A stretch of 64,000 bases of DNA from Ruminiclostridium sufflavum DSM 19573 (GCF_003208175.1 NZ_QKMR01000025.1:1-64000); one strand, 5' to 3'; shown: positions 46,532-56,294, counted from the stretch's first letter. The notes: a model not told the origin generated them from the sequence alone. Program-made: numbers and translations.

Positions 46532-48946
46532 TTACCCGCATTTACTGAACCCGCAGTGCCTGCAAATCATACAACCCCCTTCATGCTCCACAGGCTCGCC
46601 GCATTCCGGACATACCCCACCTGTATCGGATTTATCAGAATTTTTAACCTGATTTGCACAATCTGTCTTCATTGGGCATGTGTCATATACAGATGAAAAA
46701 TCAATTTCATTCTCCTCATCAGTGACAGTTCTTGCGGTCGGCTTTTGCAGCAGACTGTATTCCGAAGTCATTTCTTCCGTGGGCACCTCTTCATCCCTGC
46801 CATTCTGAATTTTTGCAACCTTCTCAATCAATCTGCCTATTGCATCAGGGCAGGACAGCACCTTCAGTCCCTTTTGGCGGATAGTAGACGGACATCTGAT
46901 TCCCTTAAGCTGCTCGACTATTGCCTTTACATCCATTCCGGAACGGAGTGCTACTGAAATCAATCTGCTGGTAGCCTCGGACTGTGAAGGACATCCTCCC
47001 GCACGCCCGGTATTTGTGAACACCTCGCAAATACCGTTGTCATCGTAGTTGACAGTTATATAAAGGTTCCCGCAGCCTATTTTAACCTTTTCGGTAAACC
47101 CTGTTGTTATTTCCGGTCTTGGCCTTGGCTCTATGCCCGGGTTCTTTACCAAAATTGTTTCATAATTATTTTCTTTGCAGGAATCACAATAAACATTCTC
47201 ACCCTCAGGCAGGGACTTGCCGGCAGCCTCTTCCTTCCCCTTAACCCCGCCTATGTTCAGCACCTGCAAATCACGGCTGCCGTCTCTGTATATTGTCACG
47301 CCCTTACAACCTGTCTTATATGCGAGAATAAATACCTCTCTGACATCATCAGTAGCAGCAGTATGTCCCAGATTTACAGTCTTTGAAACAGCATTATCAG
47401 TATGCCTCTGAAATGCTGCCTGCATTTTCACATGCCATTCGGGAGATACGTCGTGGGCAGTAACAAATATGTTCTGAATCTTGCCGGGTACTCCTTCCAT
47501 GTCCCTGACAGTACCAACCCTTGCTATCCTCCTCATCAATTCATCGGAATAAAAGTTTTCCCGGACTGCAGTCTCTCTGAAAACCTGATTAACCTCTATC
47601 AGCTCATTATTGTCCATAACATTCCTTATATATGAAATCGCAAAGATTGGCTCAATCCCGCTTGAAACACCTGCAATCAAGCTTAAAGTACCAGTCGGTG
47701 CAATAGTTGTGACCGTTGCATTTCTCAGCCTTAAGCCCCTGTCCGCAAAAACACTGTCTTCATAATATGGGAACACCCCTTTTATTTCAGCCAGCTCCCG
47801 GGATGCCTTTTGGGCATTCTCCTGAATAAAGCCCATAACCTTGTCCGCAAAATCAATTGCCTTTTGAGAATTATACGGAATACCTAAAGAACAAAGAATA
47901 TCTGCCCACCCCATAATTCCCAGACCTATTTTTCTTGTTCCCCTTGTCATTTTGTCAATTTCAGGCAAAGGGTATTTATTTACCTCTATAACATTATCCA
48001 GAAAATGTACAGCCTTTTTGACTGTTTCAGCCAGCTTGGCAAAATTCAAAGCTTTTCCGTCATCAGTTAACATATTGTATAAATTAATCGAGCCGAGATT
48101 ACAGGCCTCATACGGCAGCAGCGGCTGTTCTCCGCAGGGGTTTGTGCTCTCAATTTCACCCAGCTTAGGTACGACATTATCCTTATTCAGCCTGTCCAGA
48201 AAAATTATACCCGGCTCTCCATTCTTCCAAGCCATTTCAACTATTGAATCAAGTACATTTTTAGCATTTAATTTACCCGCAGGCAATTTAGTTTTAGGAT
48301 CTATAAGTTCATACTCCAGATTATGCTCTGCTGCCTTCATGAAATCTTCAGTAATACCCACGCTCAGATTAAAGTTTGTTATTTCTGAGTTATCCTTTTT
48401 GCAGGATATAAAATCAAGTATATCCGGATGATCAATCCTAAGAATTCCCATATTTGCGCCGCGACGTGTACCTCCCTGTTTAACGGCTTCCGTAGCAGCA
48501 TTGAATACCTTCATAAAGCTAATTGGACCGCTTGCGACTCCTCCTGTGGAATTAACTGTTGCCCCCTTCGGGCGAAGCCGCGAGAAACTGAAGCCTGTGC
48601 CTCCCCCGCTTTTATGTATTAGGGCTGCATTTTTTATAGCTTCAAAAATATCCTCCATAGTATCCTCAACAGGCAGGACAAAGCAAGCACTCAACTGTCC
48701 AAGCGGCCTTCCGGCATTCATAAGTGTAGGTGAATTGGGCAGAAACTCCAAATCTGCCATCATATCAAAAAATTCCTGCTCTAATTTGGCTATTCCCTTT
48801 TCATCTGTATATTCCGCATCAGCCGAAGCAACAGCTTTTGCCACGCGTCTGAACATCCCTTCACAGTTTTCAAGCAGATTACCATTCTCATCCTTGGACA
48901 AATACCTTTTTTCCAAAACCTTTACGGCATTTTCAGAAAGCTTCAT
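46532..48946 (-). CDS. nrdJ: Adenosylcobalamin-dependent ribonucleotide reductase (class II)
   Basis: 804 aa. The catalytic (alpha/beta)10 barrel shows the thiyl and Glu sites in STNPCGEQPLLPYEACNLGS and HKSGGGTGFSFSRLRP. About residues 590-700 include the TSCPD-type domain (GGCPSQSEATSRLISVALRS), and the C-terminus is a zinc-ribbon with CPECGEPVEHEGGCMICRHC. This is the B12-dependent enzyme reducing ribonucleotides to deoxyribonucleotides without oxygen. There is no N-terminal ATP-cone; the start at 48946 has GGAG. Two NrdR boxes lie upstream of the promoter, giving nucleotide-linked control. No cobalamin riboswitch was seen in the ~90-nt leader. Confidence 0.95.
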   Translation of the reverse strand: MKLSENAVKVLEKRYLSKDENGNLLENCEGMFRRVAKAVASADAEYTDEKGIAKLEQEFFDMMADLEFLPNSPTLMNAGRPLGQLSACFVLPVEDTMEDIFEAIKNAALIHKSGGGTGFSFSRLRPKGATVNSTGGVASGPISFMKVFNAATEAVKQGGTRRGANMGILRIDHPDILDFISCKKDNSEITNFNLSVGITEDFMKAAEHNLEYELIDPKTKLPAGKLNAKNVLDSIVEMAWKNGEPGIIFLDRLNKDNVVPKLGEIESTNPCGEQPLLPYEACNLGSINLYNMLTDDGKALNFAKLAETVKKAVHFLDNVIEVNKYPLPEIDKMTRGTRKIGLGIMGWADILCSLGIPYNSQKAIDFADKVMGFIQENAQKASRELAEIKGVFPYYEDSVFADRGLRLRNATVTTIAPTGTLSLIAGVSSGIEPIFAISYIRNVMDNNELIEVNQVFRETAVRENFYSDELMRRIARVGTVRDMEGVPGKIQNIFVTAHDVSPEWHVKMQAAFQRHTDNAVSKTVNLGHTAATDDVREVFILAYKTGCKGVTIYRDGSRDLQVLNIGGVKGKEEAAGKSLPEGENVYCDSCKENNYETILVKNPGIEPRPRPEITTGFTEKVKIGCGNLYITVNYDDNGICEVFTNTGRAGGCPSQSEATSRLISVALRSGMDVKAIVEQLKGIRCPSTIRQKGLKVLSCPDAIGRLIEKVAKIQNGRDEEVPTEEMTSEYSLLQKPTARTVTDEENEIDFSSVYDTCPMKTDCANQVKNSDKSDTGGVCPECGEPVEHEGGCMICRHCGFSKCG

Positions 48947-49045
48947 TTTTATATCTCCTCTCGCTTAATAACCTTTATTTCCTCTTTCAGCAGACACACT
49001 TCAATGCAGTCCGCCTGCCCTGATATACGGCTATTGTTAATACTT

Positions 49046-49073
49046 CTTATAATCTGCCACTTCTCCATGTAAA
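49046..49073 (-). promoter_or_regulatory. nrdJ promoter
   Basis: On the minus strand TTTACA (49068-49073), 16 bp, TATAAG (49046-49051). It lies directly downstream of the first NrdR box. Confidence 0.55.
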
Positions 49074-49120
49074 CAACAATATTTAGTGTTCCCAGCTTCA
49101 AGCAACACAATATATTGTAT
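49074..49120. promoter_or_regulatory. Tandem NrdR boxes upstream of nrdJ
   Basis: CAACAATATTTAGTGT (49074-49089) matches 13 of 16, and ACACAATATATTGTAT (49105-49120) 15 of 16, of the NrdR consensus acaCwAtATaTwGtgt. Their starts are 31 bp apart, about three helix turns, the usual NrdR spacing. Likely repressor sites for the reductase. Confidence 0.85.
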
Positions 49121-49189
49121 CATTAAATTAATCTCCAATCAATGTAAATAAGTCTAATCTTTATAATATACAGCCCTATTTTTCTCAAA

Positions 49190-49229
49190 AAACAAGGATA
49201 ACATTAATAAAATAATGCTATCCTTGTTT
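49190..49229 (-). terminator. Terminator of the DUF4015 lipoprotein gene
   Basis: AAACAAGGATA (49190-49200) and TATCCTTGTTT (49219-49229), with a T-rich minus-strand tail (TTTTTTGAG). Confidence 0.8.
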
Positions 49230-49259
49230 TTCCGGCTTATTTTTTTATTATTCAGTATT

Positions 49260-50579
49260 CTATTCTTTTTCAAAATATCCTTCCTGATATTTATTTCCCG
49301 AATCCCAAAGTATCCACTCTTCATAACCGGCATCATAAACAGCCTGAATTTGTTCACGTACCTGCTTCGCACCATAAGTCTGGTAATATCCCTTTGGAAG
49401 ATATTTTGCGGTAAAAGCTTGTATATAAGGTCTTACCTTGGCCTTATAATCAGATACTTCCGATATCTTCTTCTTTCCTGCAAGCAATGCATTGTACATT
49501 ACCTTGTAGGGCTCCAAATCCGGTTTTGTAAAGGGTATGCCATTTATAGTCTGCCCTACTCCATTCCCCATAACTCCGTTAGAAGCATTTGCATAGTGCG
49601 ATGGATAAATCATCGGACTGATACAGTATACATTCTTTCCAACCTCGTCTATTCTCTGGCCGATACTGTCTCCATCACTCTTGCTCTCTATGATTATGGC
49701 AAACACATCTGCCGAAACCGGCACTCCCAGGTCTTGATGAATTTCCTTTTCCGCTTTTGCAAGAAATCCATTTATGGCATCTGCCTTTTCGGGTACACCA
49801 GCTCCATAATTGAAATCATTTTTCTTCCCTGTAGGAAATCTGACATAATCAAACTGTATTTCATCAAACCCCTTTGAAACAGCCTCTTTTGCAATAGCTA
49901 TGTTATAATCCCATACCTCTTCATTATAAGGATTGGTCCATGGGTTTTTCCCGTTTTCCAGCCACAATGTCCCTTTTGGTGTCTTTATGCCTAAATCGGC
50001 TCTTTTTCTTGCTAATGTTTTGTCTCTGAAGGTAACTATACGACCGATTACATAAATTCCGCTGTCATGGAATTTTTTCACAAGCTTTTCCGGATCATAA
50101 TATTTAGTCTCTGCTCCGTATTTTTTCACCGCATCAAGCTTTGACAGATAATTAAGAGAGCCATCCTCCTTAATGTCAAGCACAACCGTGTTCAGCTCTG
50201 TTGACTTCGCCAAGGCTATAATGCTGTCCACCTTTGAAGTCAAGCCTCCTGACGGACCTGTAAGATAAACCGCCTTAACCTTAACATTTTCAATACCGGG
50301 AGACAGCTGCAAGCCATTTGCCGCCTGAGGCTTCTGGTTGCTTGCCGTAGAAGCCGCCGCAGTTGAATTTGTTGGCGCTGTGTTTGATGCAGCTGACTGT
50401 TCCTTTTCAGAATTTGAGGCACCGGTCTCTTTTTCCTTATTTGTCTGACCTGATGAGCTTGTACTTATATTACTCGGTTCACCTGTTTTATTACCGCTTA
50501 AAAAAGAGGTGCAGGATGTAAGCAGTAAAGCAAAAACTATAGTTGCAGCTGCAATGGAAATTTTCATTTTAGTTTTCAT
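49260..50579 (-). CDS. Putative glycoside hydrolase lipoprotein (DUF4015)
   Basis: ~439 aa. Lipoprotein signal with lipobox (LLLTSC, mature Cys near residue 23), then a Ser/Thr/Asn/Ala-rich linker (about 27-80). A (beta/alpha)8-type domain of the DUF4015 putative glycosidase family follows: VKAVYLTGPSGGL, VLDIKEDGSLNYLS, FDEIQFDYVRFPTG and SADVFAIIIESK. The Asp/Tyr/Arg run in EIQFDYVRFP is the family's core. It is likely a surface-bound enzyme on a glycan; substrate unknown. The frame opens at 50591, but the GGGG site sits before the ATG at 50579. Followed by a strong terminator; upstream lies a structured region of 360 bp. Confidence 0.85.
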   Translation of the reverse strand: MKTKMKISIAAATIVFALLLTSCTSFLSGNKTGEPSNISTSSSGQTNKEKETGASNSEKEQSAASNTAPTNSTAAASTASNQKPQAANGLQLSPGIENVKVKAVYLTGPSGGLTSKVDSIIALAKSTELNTVVLDIKEDGSLNYLSKLDAVKKYGAETKYYDPEKLVKKFHDSGIYVIGRIVTFRDKTLARKRADLGIKTPKGTLWLENGKNPWTNPYNEEVWDYNIAIAKEAVSKGFDEIQFDYVRFPTGKKNDFNYGAGVPEKADAINGFLAKAEKEIHQDLGVPVSADVFAIIIESKSDGDSIGQRIDEVGKNVYCISPMIYPSHYANASNGVMGNGVGQTINGIPFTKPDLEPYKVMYNALLAGKKKISEVSDYKAKVRPYIQAFTAKYLPKGYYQTYGAKQVREQIQAVYDAGYEEWILWDSGNKYQEGYFEKE

Positions 50580-50953
50580 AAAGTACCCCATTCTAAAAAT
50601 AAATATTTAATCCTTTTTCATTAGTATAAGACCTAACTTCAATTCTATGTACATTTTAAAAAAGACATTATAACCAATAAAACCAATAAAATCATTTAAT
50701 CATACAATAGTTTATTATACCTAATGGACATAAAAAAATCAAATAAATTTATCTTTCAGAAATGGGATTAAAGCCTCACAATCCGCACAAAAGAGCTGCC
50801 GCAGAACATCCTCAGTCCCGTATAATGTACTCGGCTATTTCAAGCCGAATCAGAATAATGCGGACTGCGAAATTATTTCACGACAGCTCCTATTCACTTA
50901 ATGAAATACCCTTAAGGCTAATACACAATTAGTTAAACTGGAAATCAGGACTG
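50580..50953. other. Structured intergenic region upstream of the DUF4015 gene
   Basis: About 370 bp free of genes. The right half (50781-50889) carries nested inverted repeats, described in the next entry. The left half (50600-50760) is AT-rich and probably holds the promoter of the lipoprotein gene. No known riboswitch class was recognised. Confidence 0.5.
50781..50889 (-). other. Candidate structured RNA with alternative pairings
   Basis: Outer arms GAGCTGCCG (50793-50801) and CGACAGCTC (50881-50889). Inner arms CAGTCC (50813-50818) and GGACTG (50862-50867). Apical hairpin TCGGCT/AGCCGA (50831-50848). On the minus strand this is a long hairpin ending in TTTT. In competition, TCCGCA (50782-50787) pairs with TGCGGA (50859-50864), which overlaps the GGACTG arm. 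It could be a regulatory leader, a separate small RNA or a complex terminator for the gene at 50954. Confidence 0.5.
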
Positions 50954-53575
50954 CTATTTTAGTTTGTTTGGTTTTTCAATAATAATATTTAATGCTTTTC
51001 CTGAATTAGTCTTAGCTTCTTTTTCAATGTCATCACCATTTGCTTTTATTATAAAGTCCATGTCATATTTGTCTCCGTAATACTTTTCAATGCCATCAAG
51101 AATTACATTTTCATCAGCAGAAGTTTTTATAGCAAAATCAACGGTTACTTTGTCTCCTTTTTTAAAAGGTCCGTTTATATTTATATCCCTGTTATTCTCA
51201 TCTTTAATAATAACATTTGAAACAATATCAGTTACTTCATTTAATGTAACCTTAATAAGCTTTTTCTTACCGCCATCGTTTACTGAGACTATAGATGTTT
51301 TTAGATTATTTCTATTATCATTTTTTAAATCATTAGTCGTTATTAAGTGCTCATTCAAGCATAAACTAAGATCATTGACATCCTGTTTTAATATTATTGT
51401 AAAGGAAACAGGTATATAAGTTCCCAAAACGAATTTAGATATTCCTTTGCTGCTTATAACTCTGCAATGCCAGTTCCAATACTCGGTTTCTCCTCCAATA
51501 TATACTGTAATCATTACATTTGCAGTATTAGAATCTTCACTTTTATCCGTATCATCATAAGCTGCGGCAACTCTGTAATAGTAATTCTTCCCCACACTAT
51601 CACTGACATTCGGAACAGACGTGTCTATATATGATGTTATATCCTTTCCTGTGCTTACACTAACTGCATCAATAGAAGCAATCTCAATAAAATTTTTATC
51701 CTCATATTCACTTCTGTAAATTTTATAGTATACCGCTCCAGCAGAAGCAGTCCAATCCAAAATTACATCTGAACCGCTTTGCTTTGCCTTCAAGCCTTGC
51801 GGTGCCTCCAGCCTGCTTCTGGGCATAACTGCGGAAGCACTCCCCGATTTTGAGCTTTCAAGCATAGAACCATCTATATTATATATGGCTGAAACCTTAT
51901 AATAGTAGCTTTTGTAGTTATGTTCAAGAGTAGTGGAAGTATCCGTATAAGCATTATCTGAAGAAACCTTTATCGTTTTATAGACTCCATCTACGCTATC
52001 ACTTCTGTAAACCTTATATCCTGCCGCTCCCTGAGCCTCATTCCACTCAAGCTCTACATTTTTTGTATTAACAACTCTTGCGGTCAAATTTTCAGGAACA
52101 GGCAGATTTAATATGGTTGCCTCAGCAAAATCAGAAAAATCACTCTCAATTAAATTCCCGCTATTTTGTGCAGCAGCCTTAACCTTGTAATAATATGTTT
52201 TCCTGATGTCCTCTGCCGTAGTGGTGTTATCTACAAAAACAGTCCCCGTAACTCCTGTTTTTATAGGAGAATAATAACCCTCCGCGCTTTCACTTCTGTA
52301 AATATTGTATTGTGTCGCATATTCCGAAGCCTCCCAGCTCAGCTCAACATTTTTAATATCTACTATTTTGGCCGTCAGATTGGCCGGAGCCTTCAGCTCA
52401 GACACATCCACCTCAGCAATATTAGATTCGTCACTTACAATATTATTATAGTTGGCAACTACCTTATAAAAATATTTTTTACCTACAGACTGATTCGGAA
52501 GTTCAATTGCCGAATCTGTATAATTTGAATACGGTATTTTAACGGCAATTTTCCTGAATACGCCGTCCCGGCTATCACTTCTGTATACGGTATAGCCAGT
52601 AGCCCCCGGAGAATCAGTCCAATCAAGCTCTATTTTAAAATCCTTGTATTCTCCTTTTAAATCTTTGGGAGCAATAACAGTAGGATCATTCCCCCATATT
52701 TTTTCTCCGTCATAATAAACAGCAATGTTGTTGCTGTTGTTATATGAATAATCATTTAAAAGGTTATAATTCCTGATAGTTTCACCCTCAAGGTTAGTCA
52801 GGTTCTTTTTGTCAAAAGCCGGCTGAAGCTTTAAGGTATAGCCGCCGTTAAGCTTTTCTGAGGTTTCCGCAAAATATGTATCGCAAACATAGTCAGCAAC
52901 AACACTTCCATTATTGCTTGTAACGTCAAACGGAATCTTAGTAAAATTCATCCTTATTGATTCCTTAGCTTGAATGTTCTTTCTCTCCAAAGGATACTCA
53001 GTATATACCTTGGAAGGATTAAGCTTTCCATCCGACTCCTCAGCCTTTTGCTGTCCGCTATTAGGAAATTTGCCGTCTACTATACCCGGCTCACCGTCAA
53101 TAGTATAAAAATACCGGATCATTAACTTGGTAAGGTCTAAATCGGTAGTTCCCTGATTATCAATATTAACCCAGTTTCTCACTCTTGCAGTTAATGCCTC
53201 TCCTTTATTCGCATCTACAAAATCCAGCCATATCTTCGGCTTTCCTGTACCCGTAACAGAATAATCGTCACTGCTTGCAAGAATTTTATCCTTTTCACCG
53301 AGAAGCTTTACCTTATAGGTATACGTGCCATCATCGGTTTCTGTAAAGGTATATGCATCTTTGTTTGGAATCCCTACAGTATAACTCTTAAATTCATCAC
53401 CCGACCTGTAAATTCTCAGCTCCTTTATTGCTGTAGTCGACTCCCACTCTATAGTCATCCGACCTTCATCACCGGCAGTACATCTTAACCAGACAGTATC
53501 CTCAGCATATACAGGAACTGCCATATAAATCATAATTAAAATTGCCAGTGTAAATGAAAGCAATTTTTTAAGCAT
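50954..53575 (-). CDS. Secreted CBM3-like / fibronectin type III protein
   Basis: ~873 aa. Signal peptide (MLKKLLSFTLAILIMIYMAV, cut near VYAED). About residues 25-108 form a first beta domain, FN3-like. About 112-305 resemble a family 3 carbohydrate-binding module (KIWLDFVDANKGE, ARVRNWVNIDNQG, LMIRYFYTIDGE, NDYSYNNSNNIAVYYDGEKI). Four FN3 modules (about 308-705) recur with the motif YxxYRSxSxDGxYxxI. The C-terminal ~165 residues match nothing I recognise. No dockerin, SLH or catalytic domain, so it is probably a secreted or wall-bound cellulose-binding protein. GGAGG stands six bases before the ATG at 53575. It has its own promoter but follows the pilus operon directly, suggesting a link to adhesion. 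Confidence 0.75.
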   Translation of the reverse strand: MLKKLLSFTLAILIMIYMAVPVYAEDTVWLRCTAGDEGRMTIEWESTTAIKELRIYRSGDEFKSYTVGIPNKDAYTFTETDDGTYTYKVKLLGEKDKILASSDDYSVTGTGKPKIWLDFVDANKGEALTARVRNWVNIDNQGTTDLDLTKLMIRYFYTIDGEPGIVDGKFPNSGQQKAEESDGKLNPSKVYTEYPLERKNIQAKESIRMNFTKIPFDVTSNNGSVVADYVCDTYFAETSEKLNGGYTLKLQPAFDKKNLTNLEGETIRNYNLLNDYSYNNSNNIAVYYDGEKIWGNDPTVIAPKDLKGEYKDFKIELDWTDSPGATGYTVYRSDSRDGVFRKIAVKIPYSNYTDSAIELPNQSVGKKYFYKVVANYNNIVSDESNIAEVDVSELKAPANLTAKIVDIKNVELSWEASEYATQYNIYRSESAEGYYSPIKTGVTGTVFVDNTTTAEDIRKTYYYKVKAAAQNSGNLIESDFSDFAEATILNLPVPENLTARVVNTKNVELEWNEAQGAAGYKVYRSDSVDGVYKTIKVSSDNAYTDTSTTLEHNYKSYYYKVSAIYNIDGSMLESSKSGSASAVMPRSRLEAPQGLKAKQSGSDVILDWTASAGAVYYKIYRSEYEDKNFIEIASIDAVSVSTGKDITSYIDTSVPNVSDSVGKNYYYRVAAAYDDTDKSEDSNTANVMITVYIGGETEYWNWHCRVISSKGISKFVLGTYIPVSFTIILKQDVNDLSLCLNEHLITTNDLKNDNRNNLKTSIVSVNDGGKKKLIKVTLNEVTDIVSNVIIKDENNRDININGPFKKGDKVTVDFAIKTSADENVILDGIEKYYGDKYDMDFIIKANGDDIEKEAKTNSGKALNIIIEKPNKLK

Positions 53576-53705
53576 GTCCATCCTCCTCAAAATTACTACT
53601 ATATACTATAAGTAAAAGCTCAGCTATCCCACATAAAAAGCCTGTCTGCATTCAAAACTGTCATAGTTTGTTGCCTGCCAAAAGTCGAATCTTTCCTATA
53701 ATTTA

Positions 53706-53734
53706 ATTATATTTGAACACATGTTAAAAGTAAA
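53706..53734 (-). promoter_or_regulatory. Promoter of the CBM3-like/FN3 gene
   Basis: On the minus strand TTTACT (53729-53734), 17 bp, perfect TATAAT (53706-53711). It implies a ~125-nt leader before the ATG at 53575. Confidence 0.6.
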
Positions 53735-53759
53735 CATTTAATAAATAATATACTATAAA

Positions 53760-56294
53760 TCAAGTTTCCTTCCAGCTGATAACTTTAATGTATTTAACAT
53801 TCTTCTTATTGATTGTCTTGACAACAGCATTGTCATCATTCATTACCACATCGGATGCAGTGCACTTGAAAAATCGTCCTATTTTAGAATCTCCGTTAAT
53901 TATCAAATCTTCAATTTTACTTTTGTCATATTCTATATAGGACATTTTATTTGTTCCGCCAAAAAATACTATATTTCCTTCTGCAATAAGAGTTCCTTTA
54001 AAATGAGTCCCCCCCTTTACGTATATATCACCTTTTGCATATACTATACCGCCTCCCTGTCCGGCGGCTGCAAACGGATACATAACTGTGCTGCCTACGC
54101 TTTCATCTGTCAGCACAACATTTTCATTTCCGTAAAACATAAAATTGTCAGTACCGGCTAATTTATATAAGCTGTCAGAAGCAAATACATCTTCCTTCAC
54201 GCTATCGTAAAGATTTTTAAGCTTCTTGGGCGAAGCAGGCAGAGTTGGAAACGAGGGTTTATTTAATTCAGTTTCATCGTCAACAAATAAATCCATAATT
54301 TTTACATATATATCCATTCCGTTTTTTATTTCATTATTAAACTCACCCTCATTCTTTGTAAATCCATTATAAGGGCCATAAAAAGTGTCATTTGCAGCTG
54401 CACCGCCATAGCAGAAGCCTTCTAACTTACCGACACCACCTTCGGTTATTTTTATATCTCCTGCATTAAAATAAGAAGCATATTCCACGTCATTTTTCCA
54501 TGAATCCCATATTTGCTTTAAATGCATGGCTCTTCTTGCAATATCAAAAATATCCCCATTTTTAATACCGTCCATCATGTAAGCATCTTTTCCGTATGGA
54601 TCTCTATAAGGGACAAAATTAATAGAATCACTGCCAATTGGGGAATAATTAGGATTATTGTAAAAATAAAAAGTATCGCTATTGTTATACTCAGCATTAC
54701 CGCTCTTTTCAAATGCTGCTGCAGGCCTGTCATCCGACTTCTGTATTGACATCCCAGAAACAAATTTCCCTTGAGAATTATAATAATTACTATATAATGA
54801 GCTTCCTCCCACATATACACTTCCGACTACTTCAAGTCTGGAATCGCCTCCCACAATAACAGCACTGGATATTATGTCCTTTATTTTATCCGGAAAAGAT
54901 TCACCATCTTCTATTACTAAATTATCCTCTATATTATCTATATTCTTATTGAGTCCTACCAGCTGACCTCCTATTACTACATCCGAATTATTACCGTCAA
55001 TCCTCAGATCATCGTATGTGAAAAGATTCTGCAAATTAGTCACCGAATAATTTGACTGACTTTCCACCACTGCGCTTCTGGCAAATGCATTTCCGCTTAC
55101 TTTTATTTCAGATTTTTCAGAATTGAAGCTATAAAGCGAATGCAAATAAGAGAGAGTTCCTGCATCTCCTGTAATGTTAAAGGAACCCGCATGATTTTTT
55201 GTAAAAAAAGTACTGAGATCAATTTCAAGTATATTTGCCATATCCTCTTTCCCAAGGCTTTCTTTGATTCCCATACCAAGGTTCGGATCGTCCCAGACAT
55301 TATATACATTATTATTTGAGGCAGTCATGCCTGCCATGATGCCTCCAAAAGAATAGCTGTCTGAGCTATAGTCAATCATCTCTATACTCTTCTTTATACT
55401 TTTCCCCTTAGCTTCACCTTGAAGCTCCACTATAGTCTTAGGTACTGTTCCGCAGCTTGTTACGTCTCCTGTTATTACTGCCGTGCCGTCAACAGATATA
55501 ATATTCTTCTGGGCGATAAGTGCCTTATCGGATAATATAGAAGGATAATCATCCAGCTTGTTTACTCTCACCTTGGTCATATAGCCAATCTGTTCAGGAA
55601 TTTTACCTGTTAAAAGACCGAATTCCGCTGTTATATTTCTGGTGTAGGCTGAGCCGGTAGCAGGTGACCTATATTCGCCAGATGAGGTAATAAGTACAGA
55701 GGTGCTTGGCGTATATTTATTTGAATCCAATAAGTGTTTCGAATCATCCTCAGCATCCTTTAATTTAAAGCCGCTATATGTAAAATTGACACCTGCGACA
55801 GCAGCTTCACTGCTAAACACAGCCGCATTGATATTCGCTCTTATTTGAACATCCAACTGGTATTTATATTCATTCTCATATATATTATTCAGTTCTTCTT
55901 GATTGATTATTTTTAAATCATCCGGGTCGGAATTGTCTATTATATTATAAAATAGTGTGCCTTTAGGAATATAATATATTTTATTGCCATCAGCATCTTC
56001 CATATATATTTGTTTGACCTTGTTAATCTCAGCCTGTACCTTTTCAGCCGACTTTACCCTTGCATCCTCCTGTGCCTGAGCTACCTTCTCGTCAATAATT
56101 TGTGCCGCTTTTTCTGCTCCTGCCTGCGCATAAAGCATGGCCTTGCTTCTGTCGGAGGTCATTACGCTCATGCTTAATTCCGAACCTGTCAAGGCTATAA
56201 CAGCAATTGCCACAACAGATAACAAAAAGAGCATAAAAAGCACCATGGTAAGTGCTGAGCCATTATTCTTTTTTAAATATTTTAAAATCCTCAT
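53760..56294 (-). CDS. PilX-like large pilus-assembly / minor pilin protein
   Basis: 844 aa. The N-terminus (NNGSALTMVLFMLFLLSVVA) is PilX-like: a short basic leader, Gly-Ser, then a hydrophobic helix without the Glu5 of true prepilins. A helix rich in Ala/Glu/Lys (about 45-100) follows, then a long beta-rich part with many Gly-Asp/Val repeats and late segments such as GDIYVKGGTHFKGTLIAEGN and GGQLVGLNK, suggesting a beta-helix-like body. It is far larger than classic PilX (~200 aa), so the extra ~600 residues probably make a tip or surface domain. Last gene of the pilus operon in transcription order, 13 bp after the previous gene. Confidence 0.7.
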   Translation of the reverse strand: MRILKYLKKNNGSALTMVLFMLFLLSVVAIAVIALTGSELSMSVMTSDRSKAMLYAQAGAEKAAQIIDEKVAQAQEDARVKSAEKVQAEINKVKQIYMEDADGNKIYYIPKGTLFYNIIDNSDPDDLKIINQEELNNIYENEYKYQLDVQIRANINAAVFSSEAAVAGVNFTYSGFKLKDAEDDSKHLLDSNKYTPSTSVLITSSGEYRSPATGSAYTRNITAEFGLLTGKIPEQIGYMTKVRVNKLDDYPSILSDKALIAQKNIISVDGTAVITGDVTSCGTVPKTIVELQGEAKGKSIKKSIEMIDYSSDSYSFGGIMAGMTASNNNVYNVWDDPNLGMGIKESLGKEDMANILEIDLSTFFTKNHAGSFNITGDAGTLSYLHSLYSFNSEKSEIKVSGNAFARSAVVESQSNYSVTNLQNLFTYDDLRIDGNNSDVVIGGQLVGLNKNIDNIEDNLVIEDGESFPDKIKDIISSAVIVGGDSRLEVVGSVYVGGSSLYSNYYNSQGKFVSGMSIQKSDDRPAAAFEKSGNAEYNNSDTFYFYNNPNYSPIGSDSINFVPYRDPYGKDAYMMDGIKNGDIFDIARRAMHLKQIWDSWKNDVEYASYFNAGDIKITEGGVGKLEGFCYGGAAANDTFYGPYNGFTKNEGEFNNEIKNGMDIYVKIMDLFVDDETELNKPSFPTLPASPKKLKNLYDSVKEDVFASDSLYKLAGTDNFMFYGNENVVLTDESVGSTVMYPFAAAGQGGGIVYAKGDIYVKGGTHFKGTLIAEGNIVFFGGTNKMSYIEYDKSKIEDLIINGDSKIGRFFKCTASDVVMNDDNAVVKTINKKNVKYIKVISWKET

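Noticed and set aside
48947-49039. Cobalamin riboswitch before nrdJ
   Set aside because: The leader is only about 90 nt and shows no B12-box-like sequence.
53576-53699. Possible cyclic di-GMP riboswitch in the CBM3/FN3 leader
   Set aside because: The leader contains a small hairpin but lacks the conserved core bases of the c-di-GMP I or II classes that I could recall.
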